DNA from: an uncultured Paracoccaceae bacterium
Lineage (GTDB): Bacteria > Pseudomonadota > Alphaproteobacteria > Rhodobacterales > Rhodobacteraceae
Length of the DNA stretch: 45,169 nt
Assembly (NCBI GenBank): GCA_947503935.1
Contig: CANNFR010000015.1
Location: forward strand, 1 to 45,169
Reading direction: 5' to 3'
Shown: piece by piece, positions 26,001 through 33,393 of the stretch
Position numbering within the stretch: position 1 is the stretch's first letter
How the letters are laid out: each line of letters opens with the position of its first letter
Program-made: the position numbers and the translations under genes
Notes under the pieces: generated by a model
Told to the model about the DNA's origin: nothing
Databases searched by the model: none
The model's input: the letters and a program-made list of their open reading frames with translations, nothing else

Positions 26001-26717
26001 GCAAGCGTTGGTGATCAGGCTATTCTTGAGTCTTGGCCGGACGTCCTTGGTTGGTGGATGAACGAACCGGAGGTTCCCGGTCCTGGACCTAAAGAGCTCA
26101 GGTCATGGCAACGGTTTACAAGTGATAATCTCGAATTTCGGATGGGAGTGGCGATCGGCGCTGTCACCGCTAGAATCTGGCAAGAGGGTGCCGACAATGC
26201 TCTAGCGGCACCAAGCTTGGATACTTGGAAGGATACGACCGGACTTCCTTGGTTTGCGTTCTGGGCACGCGAACTTTTGCGATGGGGCACCCATGAACCG
26301 TTCGTCGCTTTCGCACTGTCACAAGGTGTTGCAAAAACACGGGACGAAGCAACCGAGCGATCGGACGAGTATAAGACCTGGTTGCTTGCAGAGACCGGCA
26401 AACAAGAACCAGAAGACCTTATTGACCCCCAACTTTTCCTGCGTTGGAGAGCATCCCTTCCACACACCGATGCAGCCGCACAGGCCATTAGAACCTTTTC
26501 CGCCAGTCTTTCTGGGACCGACGGACGACATGATCGCTATTCGGTGACGCCGATTGTGCGCGATGGTTCAATTAGGTGGCTTGATCCCGCAGGGTTTGAG
26601 CTCGCCTTTTCTACCGATCACGTTGAGGCAATTCCTGCTAAAGCGGCAAGCGACGATTATGTTCTTGAAGCATCAGCTTCAAATACGCGGGTAATACGAA
26701 CGTTTGGGAAGAAGTGA
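23079..26717 (+). CDS. HamB-like Ski2-type SF2 helicase
   Basis: A 1212-residue protein. After an N-terminal part of about 290 residues rich in helices come the helicase motifs: TPTGSGKT (314-321), YIVPSRAL, DEAH (424-427), LTAVAGG, TATLTEGVNLPFD and SGRAGRPG (720-727), the order of Ski2/HELQ-like superfamily 2 enzymes. The C-terminal about 450 residues resemble the helical module of Hachiman HamB. The ATG at 23079 overlaps the hamA-like stop; an in-frame ATG lies 15 bases upstream. It probably forms a complex with the upstream nuclease. No terminator is evident in the 175 bases downstream. Confidence 0.78.
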   Translation: MAERDAERIELAEQIRRELAIENEISSIQARSFVRCLQTTWDVDTIAWGDRDSNSQLSDARRLLHAAHIFQEIQGPESIGAMDCYRRAGELLEWMTRSDDSVRTLVPIEIMASAAYQLGKLPAMASGLLSQVGIEHQGVALYAAFLRADFDGVLSATNNFWAANPDLTTRDAGQLLSHEDVSDRVGSDIDPVAWLFTVELVRSLGLIADTLRTGNVSRFEQARKKLEALDQMALRTLSEDAALIVSLLQQVTESYARASVYEPIKTLAAMNPEREPRLLEFARDQFGRGRGMLWSSQILGLKRLTEGSSFALCTPTGSGKTLVANLALVKELLLRPAAPLVAPLALYIVPSRALAGEVETKLRSELGRDMIVTALYGGADWGITDFWLTGDEPAVVVVTVEKAEALLRYLGPQLIARLSVLIIDEAHQVVPDAKEQTIQRFAEHGSRALRLESLVSRVLTRKPEVARIALTAVAGGAAGPVARWMEGNAEAQAVGLRYRSTRQVVGVLETNPNAANRVLLEIMNGSLLTIRGRDDPVYLPLRIPNMPELPARMRNSLNRFNSTSVLWTAMHLAQEDQRILISVAQSPERLMEWFTEALALDSWAGVPRFERPDGFNGERFDEARATCLDYCGEESFELALLDQGIATSHGQMPQRLRRLMTEMIERRICPVTVATATLTEGVNLPFDLIFLTSLKRAIWDSANEERDEQPMSTAEFRNLSGRAGRPGASRGVEGMTLIAIPTRPSATAAGTIPLQRRQQQALSNDYEELRTRLLVEEGEQDSADSPLSALLRAIWDRAFKLGVGPDQFLQWLEITPAESISSTAGQDANDELSQLADALDELDAVVLAAIAELEEIDDQALSPAQAEEHLSSLWRKTFSAVAAAQEEWMQQAFIKRGLGVAETFYPTTEERKRLYHYGFTPLIGRRFEALFEPIRAILAASVGYGSLDAEARINIFEDIGHLLAADRGYGFRVRASVGDQAILESWPDVLGWWMNEPEVPGPGPKELRSWQRFTSDNLEFRMGVAIGAVTARIWQEGADNALAAPSLDTWKDTTGLPWFAFWARELLRWGTHEPFVAFALSQGVAKTRDEATERSDEYKTWLLAETGKQEPEDLIDPQLFLRWRASLPHTDAAAQAIRTFSASLSGTDGRHDRYSVTPIVRDGSIRWLDPAGFELAFSTDHVEAIPAKAASDDYVLEASASNTRVIRTFGKK

Positions 26718-26891
26718 CCGTCTTTGTAGGTGTTTGATCAACCCACCGGCTCCAGTCCATTTTGCTTCAGTTGAGATAACCCGGCGGGGAAGACCTCCCC
26801 CCCCGGCCGAGCCTGTCGCCTCGCCCGATCCTTTCTGCGGGGAGACGCCGTGGGCGCCACCGTAGAGTAAGAGACGTGCGGCTTTCGCCTT

Positions 26892-26934
26892 GACGGGTTT
26901 GGAGGTCGAGAGAGAGGCTCTCGGACCGCCCGTC
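26892..26934 (+). promoter_or_regulatory. Leader hairpin 1 before the DUF932 gene
   Basis: GACGGG (26892-26897) pairs with CCCGTC (26929-26934); inside, GGTC pairs with GACC and GAGAG with CTCTC. GGAG (the ribosome binding site) follows the stem base at once, and the ATG is at 26948. A second copy with the same shape but different bases in the inner stem lies before parB (28224-28264). The changes keep the pairing. It looks like a folded 5' leader that could gate translation. Confidence 0.6.
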
Positions 26935-26947
26935 GTGGAGATCAGCC

Positions 26948-28141
26948 ATGACTGCAATCGAAATCATTAACGGCCGCCCCGAGAGCGGCGGCTACAAGGT
27001 GGATGTGTCCCGCGGCGGGCATGAAGGGCGGGTTTCGTCCGAATGGTTTTCCCGGTCCGATGACGAGAAGTACCTCTCGCTCTCGGACCTCTACGCCTCG
27101 GTGAAGGGCCGGGCCGAGCGGAGCAAGACGCGGACGGTCGAGAGCGCCGCGATCCGCGTCGAGGCCCATCGCGACGATCCCGAGAAGCTCGCGCTCGTTC
27201 TGCCCGATGCGGACGCACCCGTTGCGCCGACCCATTGGAGCTTCGGCCAGCTCGCAAGCCTCGTCGGCGCGCCTGCGGCCTATCTGCGCCAACTCCCCGC
27301 GCCGCTTGCGGGCATCAACTTGCAATACGGCCTCACCAATCACCGCGCGGAACAGGTCAAGACGATGGAGGTTGCCAACGGTCGCACCGAGCTGCGCGCC
27401 GTCACCGGTCCGGACTATGGCCGCATCTACGATCATGAGCTGGTCTCTGCCGTGCAGCGTATCGCAGGCGATGGCGTCGGCGACACGCGCTGGAAGGTCC
27501 CGGGTGTGCTCGACTGGTCGACCGGCATCTACAATCCGATGGTCGACGTCACCAAGGACACCACGACGCTCTACGCCTCGGACCGCGACGTCTTCCTCTT
27601 CCTGGTCGACGACATGAACCCGATCGAGGCGGGCACGCTGCCCGATGGCTCGCCCGACCTGTTCTTCCGCGGCTTTTATTGCTGGAACTCCGAGGTGGGC
27701 GCGAAGACACTCGGTATCGCGAGTTTCTATCTCCGCGCCGTCTGCCAGAACCGCAACCTGTGGGGCGTCGAGGACTTCCAGGGGATCAGTATCCGGCATT
27801 CCAAATATGCCGCCAACCGCTTCGCGCATGAAGCGGCGCCAGCGCTCGCCAACTTCGCCGACTCCTCGCCGCAGCCCTTCATCCAGGGCATCCGCTCCGC
27901 ACGCGAGCGGATCGTCGCGCGCAGCGATGAGGACCGCACTGATTTCCTGCGCAAGCGCGGCTTCTCCAAGGCGGAGACCGGCAAGATCGTCGAGACGGTG
28001 CTGGCCGAAGAAGGCCGTCTGCCCGAGAGCGTGTTCGACTTCGTCCAGGGCATTACGGCGGTCGCGCGGTCCAAGCCGCAGCAGGATGCGCGGCTCACCA
28101 TGGAGACGCGCGCCAAGAAGCTGCTGGAGGCGGCTGCCTGA
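26948..28141 (+). CDS. DUF932 family protein of the ICE backbone
   Basis: A 397-residue DUF932 protein, a family common on plasmids and ICEs and related to phage/plasmid LGT_TIGR03299-type proteins; its function is unknown. Typical segments are VEAHRDDPEKLALVLP, GLTNHRAEQVKTME, RAVTGPDYGRIYDHELV (140s-160s), FLFLVDD and FFRGFYCWNSEVGAKTLGI. The start is fixed by GGAG eight bases upstream. The opposite strand carries a 414-codon open frame that is an artefact of GC bias. It opens the ICE maintenance block and shares its leader hairpin with parB. Confidence 0.88.
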   Translation: MTAIEIINGRPESGGYKVDVSRGGHEGRVSSEWFSRSDDEKYLSLSDLYASVKGRAERSKTRTVESAAIRVEAHRDDPEKLALVLPDADAPVAPTHWSFGQLASLVGAPAAYLRQLPAPLAGINLQYGLTNHRAEQVKTMEVANGRTELRAVTGPDYGRIYDHELVSAVQRIAGDGVGDTRWKVPGVLDWSTGIYNPMVDVTKDTTTLYASDRDVFLFLVDDMNPIEAGTLPDGSPDLFFRGFYCWNSEVGAKTLGIASFYLRAVCQNRNLWGVEDFQGISIRHSKYAANRFAHEAAPALANFADSSPQPFIQGIRSARERIVARSDEDRTDFLRKRGFSKAETGKIVETVLAEEGRLPESVFDFVQGITAVARSKPQQDARLTMETRAKKLLEAAA

Positions 28142-28176
28142 AGGCCACGGTTCCGCACCTATCACGAGAGCCTGTC

Positions 28177-28221
28177 CCCGGCCCATCGCTTCCTCAGAGG
28201 AAGAGGTGGGCCGGGATTTTC
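28177..28221 (+). terminator. Strong hairpin with short T run between DUF932 and parB
   Basis: CCCGGCCCA (28177-28185) pairs perfectly with TGGGCCGGG (28207-28215). Inside, CTTCCT pairs with AGGAAG. ATTTTC follows. This is an intrinsic terminator or an attenuator that limits read-through into parB. It is only eight bases before leader hairpin 2, so the two structures could interact in a transcription-translation switch (inference). Confidence 0.6.
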
Positions 28222-28223
28222 GT

Positions 28224-28264
28224 GACGGGTCTGGAGGTCAGAGAGAGTCTCATGACCGCCCGTC
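28224..28264 (+). promoter_or_regulatory. Leader hairpin 2 before parB
   Basis: GACGGG (28224-28229) pairs with CCCGTC (28259-28264); inside, GGTCA pairs with TGACC and GAGA with TCTC. GGAGA follows the stem base and the parB ATG is at 28278. It is the partner of leader hairpin 1 (26892-26934), with compensatory differences in the inner helix. Confidence 0.6.
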
Positions 28265-28277
28265 GCGGAGAAATCCC

Positions 28278-30308
28278 ATGACGAAGTCCAAGAAAATCAC
28301 CCTCAGCGCCTCGCGCGACATCCCTTTCAACAAGCTGGTGCTCAGCCAGTCCAACGTCCGAAAGGTCAAGGCCGGCGTCTCGATCGAGGAGCTGGCCGAA
28401 GACATCGCCCGGCGCACGCTCCTGTCGTCGATCACGGTGCGCCCCGTTCTCGACGATGACGGCGCGGAAACCGGCATGTTCGAGATCCCGGCCGGTGGCC
28501 GACGCTACCGCGCGCTCGAACGGCTCGTGAAGCAGCGCCGGCTCAACAAGACCGCGCCGGTGCCGTGCATCGTGCGCACCGACGGTCTTGCGGAAGAGGA
28601 CAGCCTTGCCGAGAACATCCAGCGCGCGCCGCTGCATCCGCTCGACCAGTTTCGCGCCTTCCAGGCGATGCGCGAGAAGGGCAAGTCGGAAGAAGAGATC
28701 GCCGCGGCCTTCTTCGTCTCGGTGGGCGTCGTCAAGCAGCGTCTCAAGCTGGCCGCCGTCTCGGCGACATTGCTGGAGGCCTATGCCGAGGAGGAGATGA
28801 CCCTCGACCAGCTCATGGCCTTCACGGTCAATCCCGACCACGAACGCCAGGAACAGGTCTGGGACGCGCTCAAGCAGCACTACAACAAGCAACCCTACGA
28901 AATCCGTCGCATGCTGACCGAAGGCGCCGTGCGTGCGTCCGACCGGCGGGCGCAGTTCGTGGGTCTCGACAACTACGTCGAAGCGGGCGGCGAAGTGCTG
29001 CGCGATCTCTTCCAGACTGACGATGGCGGCTGGCTGCAAGACGCGGCCCTGCTCGAGACCATGGTCACCGAGAAGCTGAACGAAGAAGCGGAGGCGATCC
29101 GCGCCGAAGGCTGGCACTGGATCGAGGTCGGCACCGACTTTCCTTACGGCCACACCTATGACCTGCGGCGCATTCGCGGTGAAGCCCAGCCGATGAGCGA
29201 GGAAGAAGAGAAGACCTACGAGGCACTCAAGACCGAGTACGACAAGCTCGAAGACGACTATGCCGAAGAGGATGAGCTTCCCGAGGAGATTGATGAGCGG
29301 CTAGGCGAGATCGAGACGGCGATGGAGGCGCTCCAGAACCGTCCCATCCGCTTCGAGGCGGAAGACTACGCCATCGCGGGCGCATTCGTCAGCATCGACG
29401 GCTCTGGCGGATTGCGGGTCGAACGCGGCTACGTCCGGCCCGAGGACGATCCGGAGGGCACGACCGTCGACCCCGATACGGACGATGCAACCACTGACGC
29501 ACCCGATCCGGTGACGGATCAAGATGAGGACGAGGATGATGACGTCACCAAGCCGCTGTCTGATCGCCTCGTCTGCGAACTGACCGTTCATCGCACCATG
29601 GCGCTGCGCGATGCGCTGGCGAACGATCCGCAGCTAGCGATGCTCGCCTGCCTGCACGCGATGGTCCTGCAGCTCTTCTACCATTGCGGCCAGGACAGTT
29701 GCGTCGAGATCAGCCCACGCTCAACGCAGTTTGGATCGCAAGCCCCGAACCTCGGCGACGCTGCTTACGTTCAGTCGATCGATCTCGGGATCGAGACCTG
29801 GGCGGGCAATCTGCCGAAGCAACCGGAAGAGCTGTGGGATGCGCTGACCGAGTGGGACAGCGACAGCCGGGACGCGCTCTTCGCCCATTGCGTGGCGATG
29901 ACCGTCAACGCCGTGCAGGAGCCGCACCACAGCAAGCCGCGCCAGATCGCACATGCCGATATCCTCGCATCGACGCTCGGGCTCGACATGGTGAAGGCAG
30001 GCTGGACGCCGACGGCCGACAGCTATCTCGGTCGCGTGACCAAGGCGCAGATCCTCGCCGCCGTCCGCGAGGCGAAGGGCGACAAGGACGCCGACCGGAT
30101 CGCCGGGTTCAAGAAGCCCGACATGGTCGACGCAGCGGAAGAGCTGCTGGCTGGCTCCGGCTGGCTCCCGCAACCGCTGCGCACGGCCCCACTCGCGGAA
30201 GACCCGGACGAGCCGGAATTCGAGATCGTCGATGATGGCGATGTCGCGTCAGAGGAACCCGCCGTCGAGGACGACGAGGAAGCGGTCGCGCTCCAAGCCG
30301 CCGAGTGA
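28278..30308 (+). CDS. parB: ParB/RepB/Spo0J-family partition-like protein
   Basis: A 676-residue protein, much longer than chromosomal ParB (about 300). The ParB/sulfiredoxin-like CTPase domain lies at about 15-125 with AGGRRYRA (72-79) and SLAENIQR (109-116); a helix-turn-helix follows (about 136-158: EEEIAAAFFVSVGVVKQRLKL). The middle is acidic and the C-terminal region (about 420-670) is ICE-specific. The ATG at 28278 follows GGAGA; upstream codons in the same frame are only the shadow of the DUF932 gene. No ParA partner is seen in the window. Such solo ParB proteins are standard in these ICEs; a role in maintenance, nuclease activity or gene regulation is open. Confidence 0.9.
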   Translation: MTKSKKITLSASRDIPFNKLVLSQSNVRKVKAGVSIEELAEDIARRTLLSSITVRPVLDDDGAETGMFEIPAGGRRYRALERLVKQRRLNKTAPVPCIVRTDGLAEEDSLAENIQRAPLHPLDQFRAFQAMREKGKSEEEIAAAFFVSVGVVKQRLKLAAVSATLLEAYAEEEMTLDQLMAFTVNPDHERQEQVWDALKQHYNKQPYEIRRMLTEGAVRASDRRAQFVGLDNYVEAGGEVLRDLFQTDDGGWLQDAALLETMVTEKLNEEAEAIRAEGWHWIEVGTDFPYGHTYDLRRIRGEAQPMSEEEEKTYEALKTEYDKLEDDYAEEDELPEEIDERLGEIETAMEALQNRPIRFEAEDYAIAGAFVSIDGSGGLRVERGYVRPEDDPEGTTVDPDTDDATTDAPDPVTDQDEDEDDDVTKPLSDRLVCELTVHRTMALRDALANDPQLAMLACLHAMVLQLFYHCGQDSCVEISPRSTQFGSQAPNLGDAAYVQSIDLGIETWAGNLPKQPEELWDALTEWDSDSRDALFAHCVAMTVNAVQEPHHSKPRQIAHADILASTLGLDMVKAGWTPTADSYLGRVTKAQILAAVREAKGDKDADRIAGFKKPDMVDAAEELLAGSGWLPQPLRTAPLAEDPDEPEFEIVDDGDVASEEPAVEDDEEAVALQAAE

Positions 30309-30463
30309 GGGCACAAAGGCAGGCGTTCGGCGGCTCTTGGTCGATGGTTCGAACCACCCGATTGGGTGATGATCAACCTGTCGCCGAAGCCGCCTTCGCC
30401 CAATTCTTCGAGCAGTTGGCGACCACCAACCGAGGGAGACGCTCCCCCAACTCCCTCACCCTG

Positions 30464-30494
30464 GGGCCTGTCGGACGCGGCAGGCCCTTTTTTT
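30464..30494 (+). terminator. Intrinsic terminator after parB
   Basis: GGGCCTG (30464-30470) pairs with CAGGCCC (30481-30487) around a ten-base loop, followed by seven T residues (30488-30494). It separates parB from the Toprim gene, whose ATG is only 23 bases further, so part of the transcript must read through or start within the hairpin region. Confidence 0.8.
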
Positions 30495-30516
30495 GTGTAT
30501 TTTTCAGGAGACCGAC

Positions 30517-31563
30517 ATGGACAGTCCCGCAACGGACCTATCGCAAAAGCTGAGCCGCGAGGCCGAGGCTGTGTGCCGCCAATACCTCTCCAATGGTCGC
30601 AAACACGGCAATTACTGGGTCGTCGGCGACATCGACAACACTCCTGGTCGCAGCCTCTACATCCGTCTCTCCGGGCCGACCCGCGGCAAGGGCGCAGCGG
30701 GCAAATGGACCGATGCCGCCACCGGCGAACATGGTGATCTGCTCGACCTCATAGCAGCCAATCTCAATCTCTCCACACTCCGCGACACGCTCGACGAGGC
30801 ACGACGCTTTCTGAGCCTGCCACGTCCCGAACCGCCCGCAAAACAGCCCCAGACGCCGGTAGCGCGTGGATCGCCCGAGGCGGCACGGCGGCTTTGGGCG
30901 ATGGGTCAGCCGATCGCGGGCACGTTGGCGGAGCGTTATCTCTCCGCACGCGGTCTGAAAGGCCTTCGAAGTGTGGGCGCACTCCGGTTTCATCCGAACT
31001 GCTACTACTGGCGAGAGGGTGCAGATGTCGACGACGCACCCGACGCTTGGCCCGCACTACTCGCCAAGGTCACCGACACTGCCGGAACCCTGACCGGCGT
31101 TCATCGGACCTGGCTTGATCCGCAGACGGCCGAAAAGGCTTCGCTCGATCCCAACCGCAAGGCGATGGGCAATCTGCTCGGCCACGCCGCCAGGATCGGA
31201 TCACCGACCGACATTCTCGCTGTCGGTGAAGGCCTGGAGACGATGCTCTCGTTAAGGCAAGCACTTTCCAGTCTTACGGTTGCCGCAGCGCTTTCCGGCA
31301 ACCATCTCGCAGCGTTCGATCCGCCCGCAGATCGCCGCCGACTCTATGTCGCCATCGACAATGACGGGGCCGGTCAGGCGGCTTTCGATGCACTGGTCGA
31401 GCGCTACGCGGACAGCGACCTACACCTCTTGCCGTTGCGACCCATGCTGGATGATTTCAACGGCGATCTCCGGAAATGCGGCATCGACGAGATGCGCAGC
31501 CATTTGCTTCCCCAGCTCTCACCGGTCGATGTTCCGACCTTGCTGGCGGTCGAGACCGGCTGA
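30517..31563 (+). CDS. Toprim-domain protein (primase-like, ICE backbone)
   Basis: A 348-residue protein. The N-terminal third (NYWVVGDIDNTPGRSLYIRL, then GAAGKWTDAATGEHGDLLDL) is a zinc-finger-free CHC2/DUF7146-like primase module. The C-terminal Toprim domain shows LAVGEGLETMLSL (catalytic Glu) and YVAIDNDGAGQ (Asp-x-Asp). Such proteins are encoded on many plasmids and ICEs and may prime the transferred strand. The ATG at 30517 is preferred to one eight codons upstream because AGGAGA lies seven bases before it. Confidence 0.88.
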   Translation: MDSPATDLSQKLSREAEAVCRQYLSNGRKHGNYWVVGDIDNTPGRSLYIRLSGPTRGKGAAGKWTDAATGEHGDLLDLIAANLNLSTLRDTLDEARRFLSLPRPEPPAKQPQTPVARGSPEAARRLWAMGQPIAGTLAERYLSARGLKGLRSVGALRFHPNCYYWREGADVDDAPDAWPALLAKVTDTAGTLTGVHRTWLDPQTAEKASLDPNRKAMGNLLGHAARIGSPTDILAVGEGLETMLSLRQALSSLTVAAALSGNHLAAFDPPADRRRLYVAIDNDGAGQAAFDALVERYADSDLHLLPLRPMLDDFNGDLRKCGIDEMRSHLLPQLSPVDVPTLLAVETG

Positions 31564-31676
31564 AGTCGAGAACCGGTCTCGTCAGCGGGACAGGCTGAAT
31601 GAGCCCTCGCCACGGAGCCGCGCCTGACGGCCTTCCCGAGAGGGGCGAGCCGGAGCGGAACCCGCCCGGTCCGGCA

Positions 31677-31770
31677 ATGGCTGCGGCGACACCGTTTTCC
31701 GCCGCCGGGCGAGCCCGGCTTTGCATCGCGATTCAAAACGGCGTCGCCTCTGCCATCCTCCGCTGACGCT
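31677..31770 (+). repeat. Long-stem element A with conserved box, before the DUF2493 gene
   Basis: Within the 308-base gap 31564-31871, a 22-base arm (31677-31698) pairs with 31735-31756 with three mismatches. Inside, GCCGGGC (31704-31710) pairs with GCCCGGC (31713-31719), and ATCGCGAT is palindromic. The box TCCTCCGCTGACGCT (31756-31770) abuts the stem. A matching element with a near-identical box lies before the DUF736 gene (33765-33865). The box ends 101 bases before the DUF2493 ATG. No open reading frame with protein-like features is seen in this gap. Confidence 0.65.
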
Positions 31771-31871
31771 CCGGCCCTTCTGGCGAAGGGTGCAGGCCCG
31801 GTTGCGTCCCGCTTTCCGTCGCCCATGAAGGCCGCGCGAGGCGCGGTCAGCGACAAGGAGGCACAACGCCC

Positions 31872-32798
31872 ATGACCCAGCACGAACCCGAGACACGCTC
31901 CGCCACAGCCCTCGTCCTCGACGAACTCCAGCTCTTCGGACATCGCCCCTTCGCCGATGAGCCCGATCCGCGGCCATTGCCAGACGCCAGCATCGTCGAA
32001 GGCGCGATCGCCGACATCTTTGATGCACTTGTCGTGGCGCTCGGCGACACGCGGCTCGAACCCGATCTCGAAGACCTGCTCTGGTCGACCACCAATGTCT
32101 TCCACCGCATGGCGACCCGCATCGATCGCAAGCTCGACGATAACGAACAGGCGCAGCGACGCGCGCAGCGCCGCCAGGACGGCTCTGAAATCCGCTCGGT
32201 CGAACTGGAACGCCTCATCGCTGAAGGGCTGACGCTCACCGAACAGCGCAACGCCTATGAGGGCATGCGCGATCTCGCTGCCGAGCATTTCGAAGCACAT
32301 CTCGGCCAGACTTGGCATCCGCGCTCGGGCAGCCACGTCAATCGCAAGCACATGACCGCCGCGATGATCGACAGCCGCGACTATCTCGACGCGAAGCGCA
32401 AGGCCGAACTCGAACCGCTGCTTCCGACAGGCACCAAGATCGCCTTCACCGGCGGGCAGGACGTAAGTGATACCGGGGCCATCTGGGCCGCCCTCGACAA
32501 GGTCCGCGCCAAGCACGACGACATGGTGCTCCTGCATGGTGGGTCGCCCAAAGGCGCGGAACGCATCGCGGCCTGTTGGGCCGACAATCGCAAGTGCCAA
32601 CAGATCGTCTTCAAGCCAGACTGGACTCGCCACGGCAAAGCAGCGCCGTTCAAGCGCAACGATCAACTCCTGGAAACCCTGCCGATCGGTATGATCGTGT
32701 TCCCGGGTTCGGGCATCACCGACAATCTCGCCGACAAAGCCAAGGTGCTGGGCATCCCGCTCTATGATTTCCGCACAAAGAGCGGCGGGTCGTTATGA
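31872..32798 (+). CDS. DUF2493 (SLOG-like) protein of the ICE backbone
   Basis: A 308-residue protein. The C-terminal domain (about 188-300) has FTGGQDVSD (192-200), LLHGGSPKGAERIAA (221-235) and VFPGSGITDNL, a Rossmann-like SLOG/YspA fold that may bind nucleotide-derived ligands. The N-terminal half is helical and charged (MATRIDRKLDDNEQAQRRAQ). DUF2493 genes are a hallmark of these alphaproteobacterial ICEs. AAGGAGG lies about 11 bases before the ATG. The opposite strand has a long artefactual frame. The biochemical function is unknown. Confidence 0.88.
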   Translation: MTQHEPETRSATALVLDELQLFGHRPFADEPDPRPLPDASIVEGAIADIFDALVVALGDTRLEPDLEDLLWSTTNVFHRMATRIDRKLDDNEQAQRRAQRRQDGSEIRSVELERLIAEGLTLTEQRNAYEGMRDLAAEHFEAHLGQTWHPRSGSHVNRKHMTAAMIDSRDYLDAKRKAELEPLLPTGTKIAFTGGQDVSDTGAIWAALDKVRAKHDDMVLLHGGSPKGAERIAACWADNRKCQQIVFKPDWTRHGKAAPFKRNDQLLETLPIGMIVFPGSGITDNLADKAKVLGIPLYDFRTKSGGSL

Positions 32799-32922
32799 CC
32801 CGCGATGCCCAAATAGCATCGCGATGCGTGCCAGGGGAATATTCCGTGAACACCGCCGATATGCTATGCTCGAGCAGTGCCGTGGCGGTGGTGGAGGCGC
32901 AGCCCATGAGAGGAGACCGCCC

Positions 32923-33393
32923 ATGTTCGTATCAGCCTTCCTAAGTGTCATCGGCCTCGGCTTCCTCGTCTGGGTGTTGTTCGCACTCGCTGTCTACGCG
33001 CTCCCCGCCTTTGTCGGGATGAGCGTCGGCATGTATGTCTACGACACCGAGGCGGGCGTGATCGCGGCATTAGTGGCTGGTATGTTTGCCGCCGTCTTCA
33101 CCTATCTCATTGGCCAGATTGTCTTCGCCAAGGTCCAGTCCGTCCCCATCCGTCTCGCCGTCGGCGCGCTCTTCGCGGCGCCTGCCGGCGTCGCCGGTTT
33201 TTCTGCGATCAAGGGCCTGTCGCAGATCGGGGGTGCTTCCGAAACTTGGACACTGGCATTCGCGATCATCGGCGGGATCGTCACCGCAGGCACCGCCTGG
33301 GTGCGGATCGCAAGCCTCGCCGGTCCTATTGGCGAGGATGATGGGCATCACACAGAAGCCATCCAGGCGAGCCCTTTCGCGAATGATCGCTGA
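32923..33393 (+). CDS. Hypothetical inner-membrane protein (about four TM segments)
   Basis: A 156-residue protein not assigned to a known family. Hydrophobic segments lie at about 3-32, 40-66, 75-95 and 107-130; the C-terminus is polar. The ATG at 32923 is chosen because AGGAGA lies eight bases upstream; the open frame extends further but reads as arginine-rich non-membrane sequence. It follows the DUF2493 gene by 124 bases and probably belongs to the same ICE maintenance block. Confidence 0.7.
   Translation: MFVSAFLSVIGLGFLVWVLFALAVYALPAFVGMSVGMYVYDTEAGVIAALVAGMFAAVFTYLIGQIVFAKVQSVPIRLAVGALFAAPAGVAGFSAIKGLSQIGGASETWTLAFAIIGGIVTAGTAWVRIASLAGPIGEDDGHHTEAIQASPFANDR

Noticed and set aside
26942-28186. 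A 414-codon minus-strand open frame opposite the DUF932 gene
   Set aside because: It mirrors a well-conserved plus-strand gene in GC-rich DNA; the translation is arginine- and leucine-rich with no family features and no ribosome binding site.
27645-28277. In-frame extension of parB upstream of 28278
   Set aside because: It overlaps the DUF932 gene and reads as Arg/Ser-rich shadow sequence; the ATG at 28278 has a good ribosome binding site and begins the ParB homology.
28194-29153. A 319-codon minus-strand frame opposite parB
   Set aside because: Shadow of parB with no recognisable domain.
31404-32666. A 420-codon minus-strand frame across the Toprim and DUF2493 genes
   Set aside because: Spans two conserved plus-strand genes and the structured gap between them; the sequence is not protein-like.
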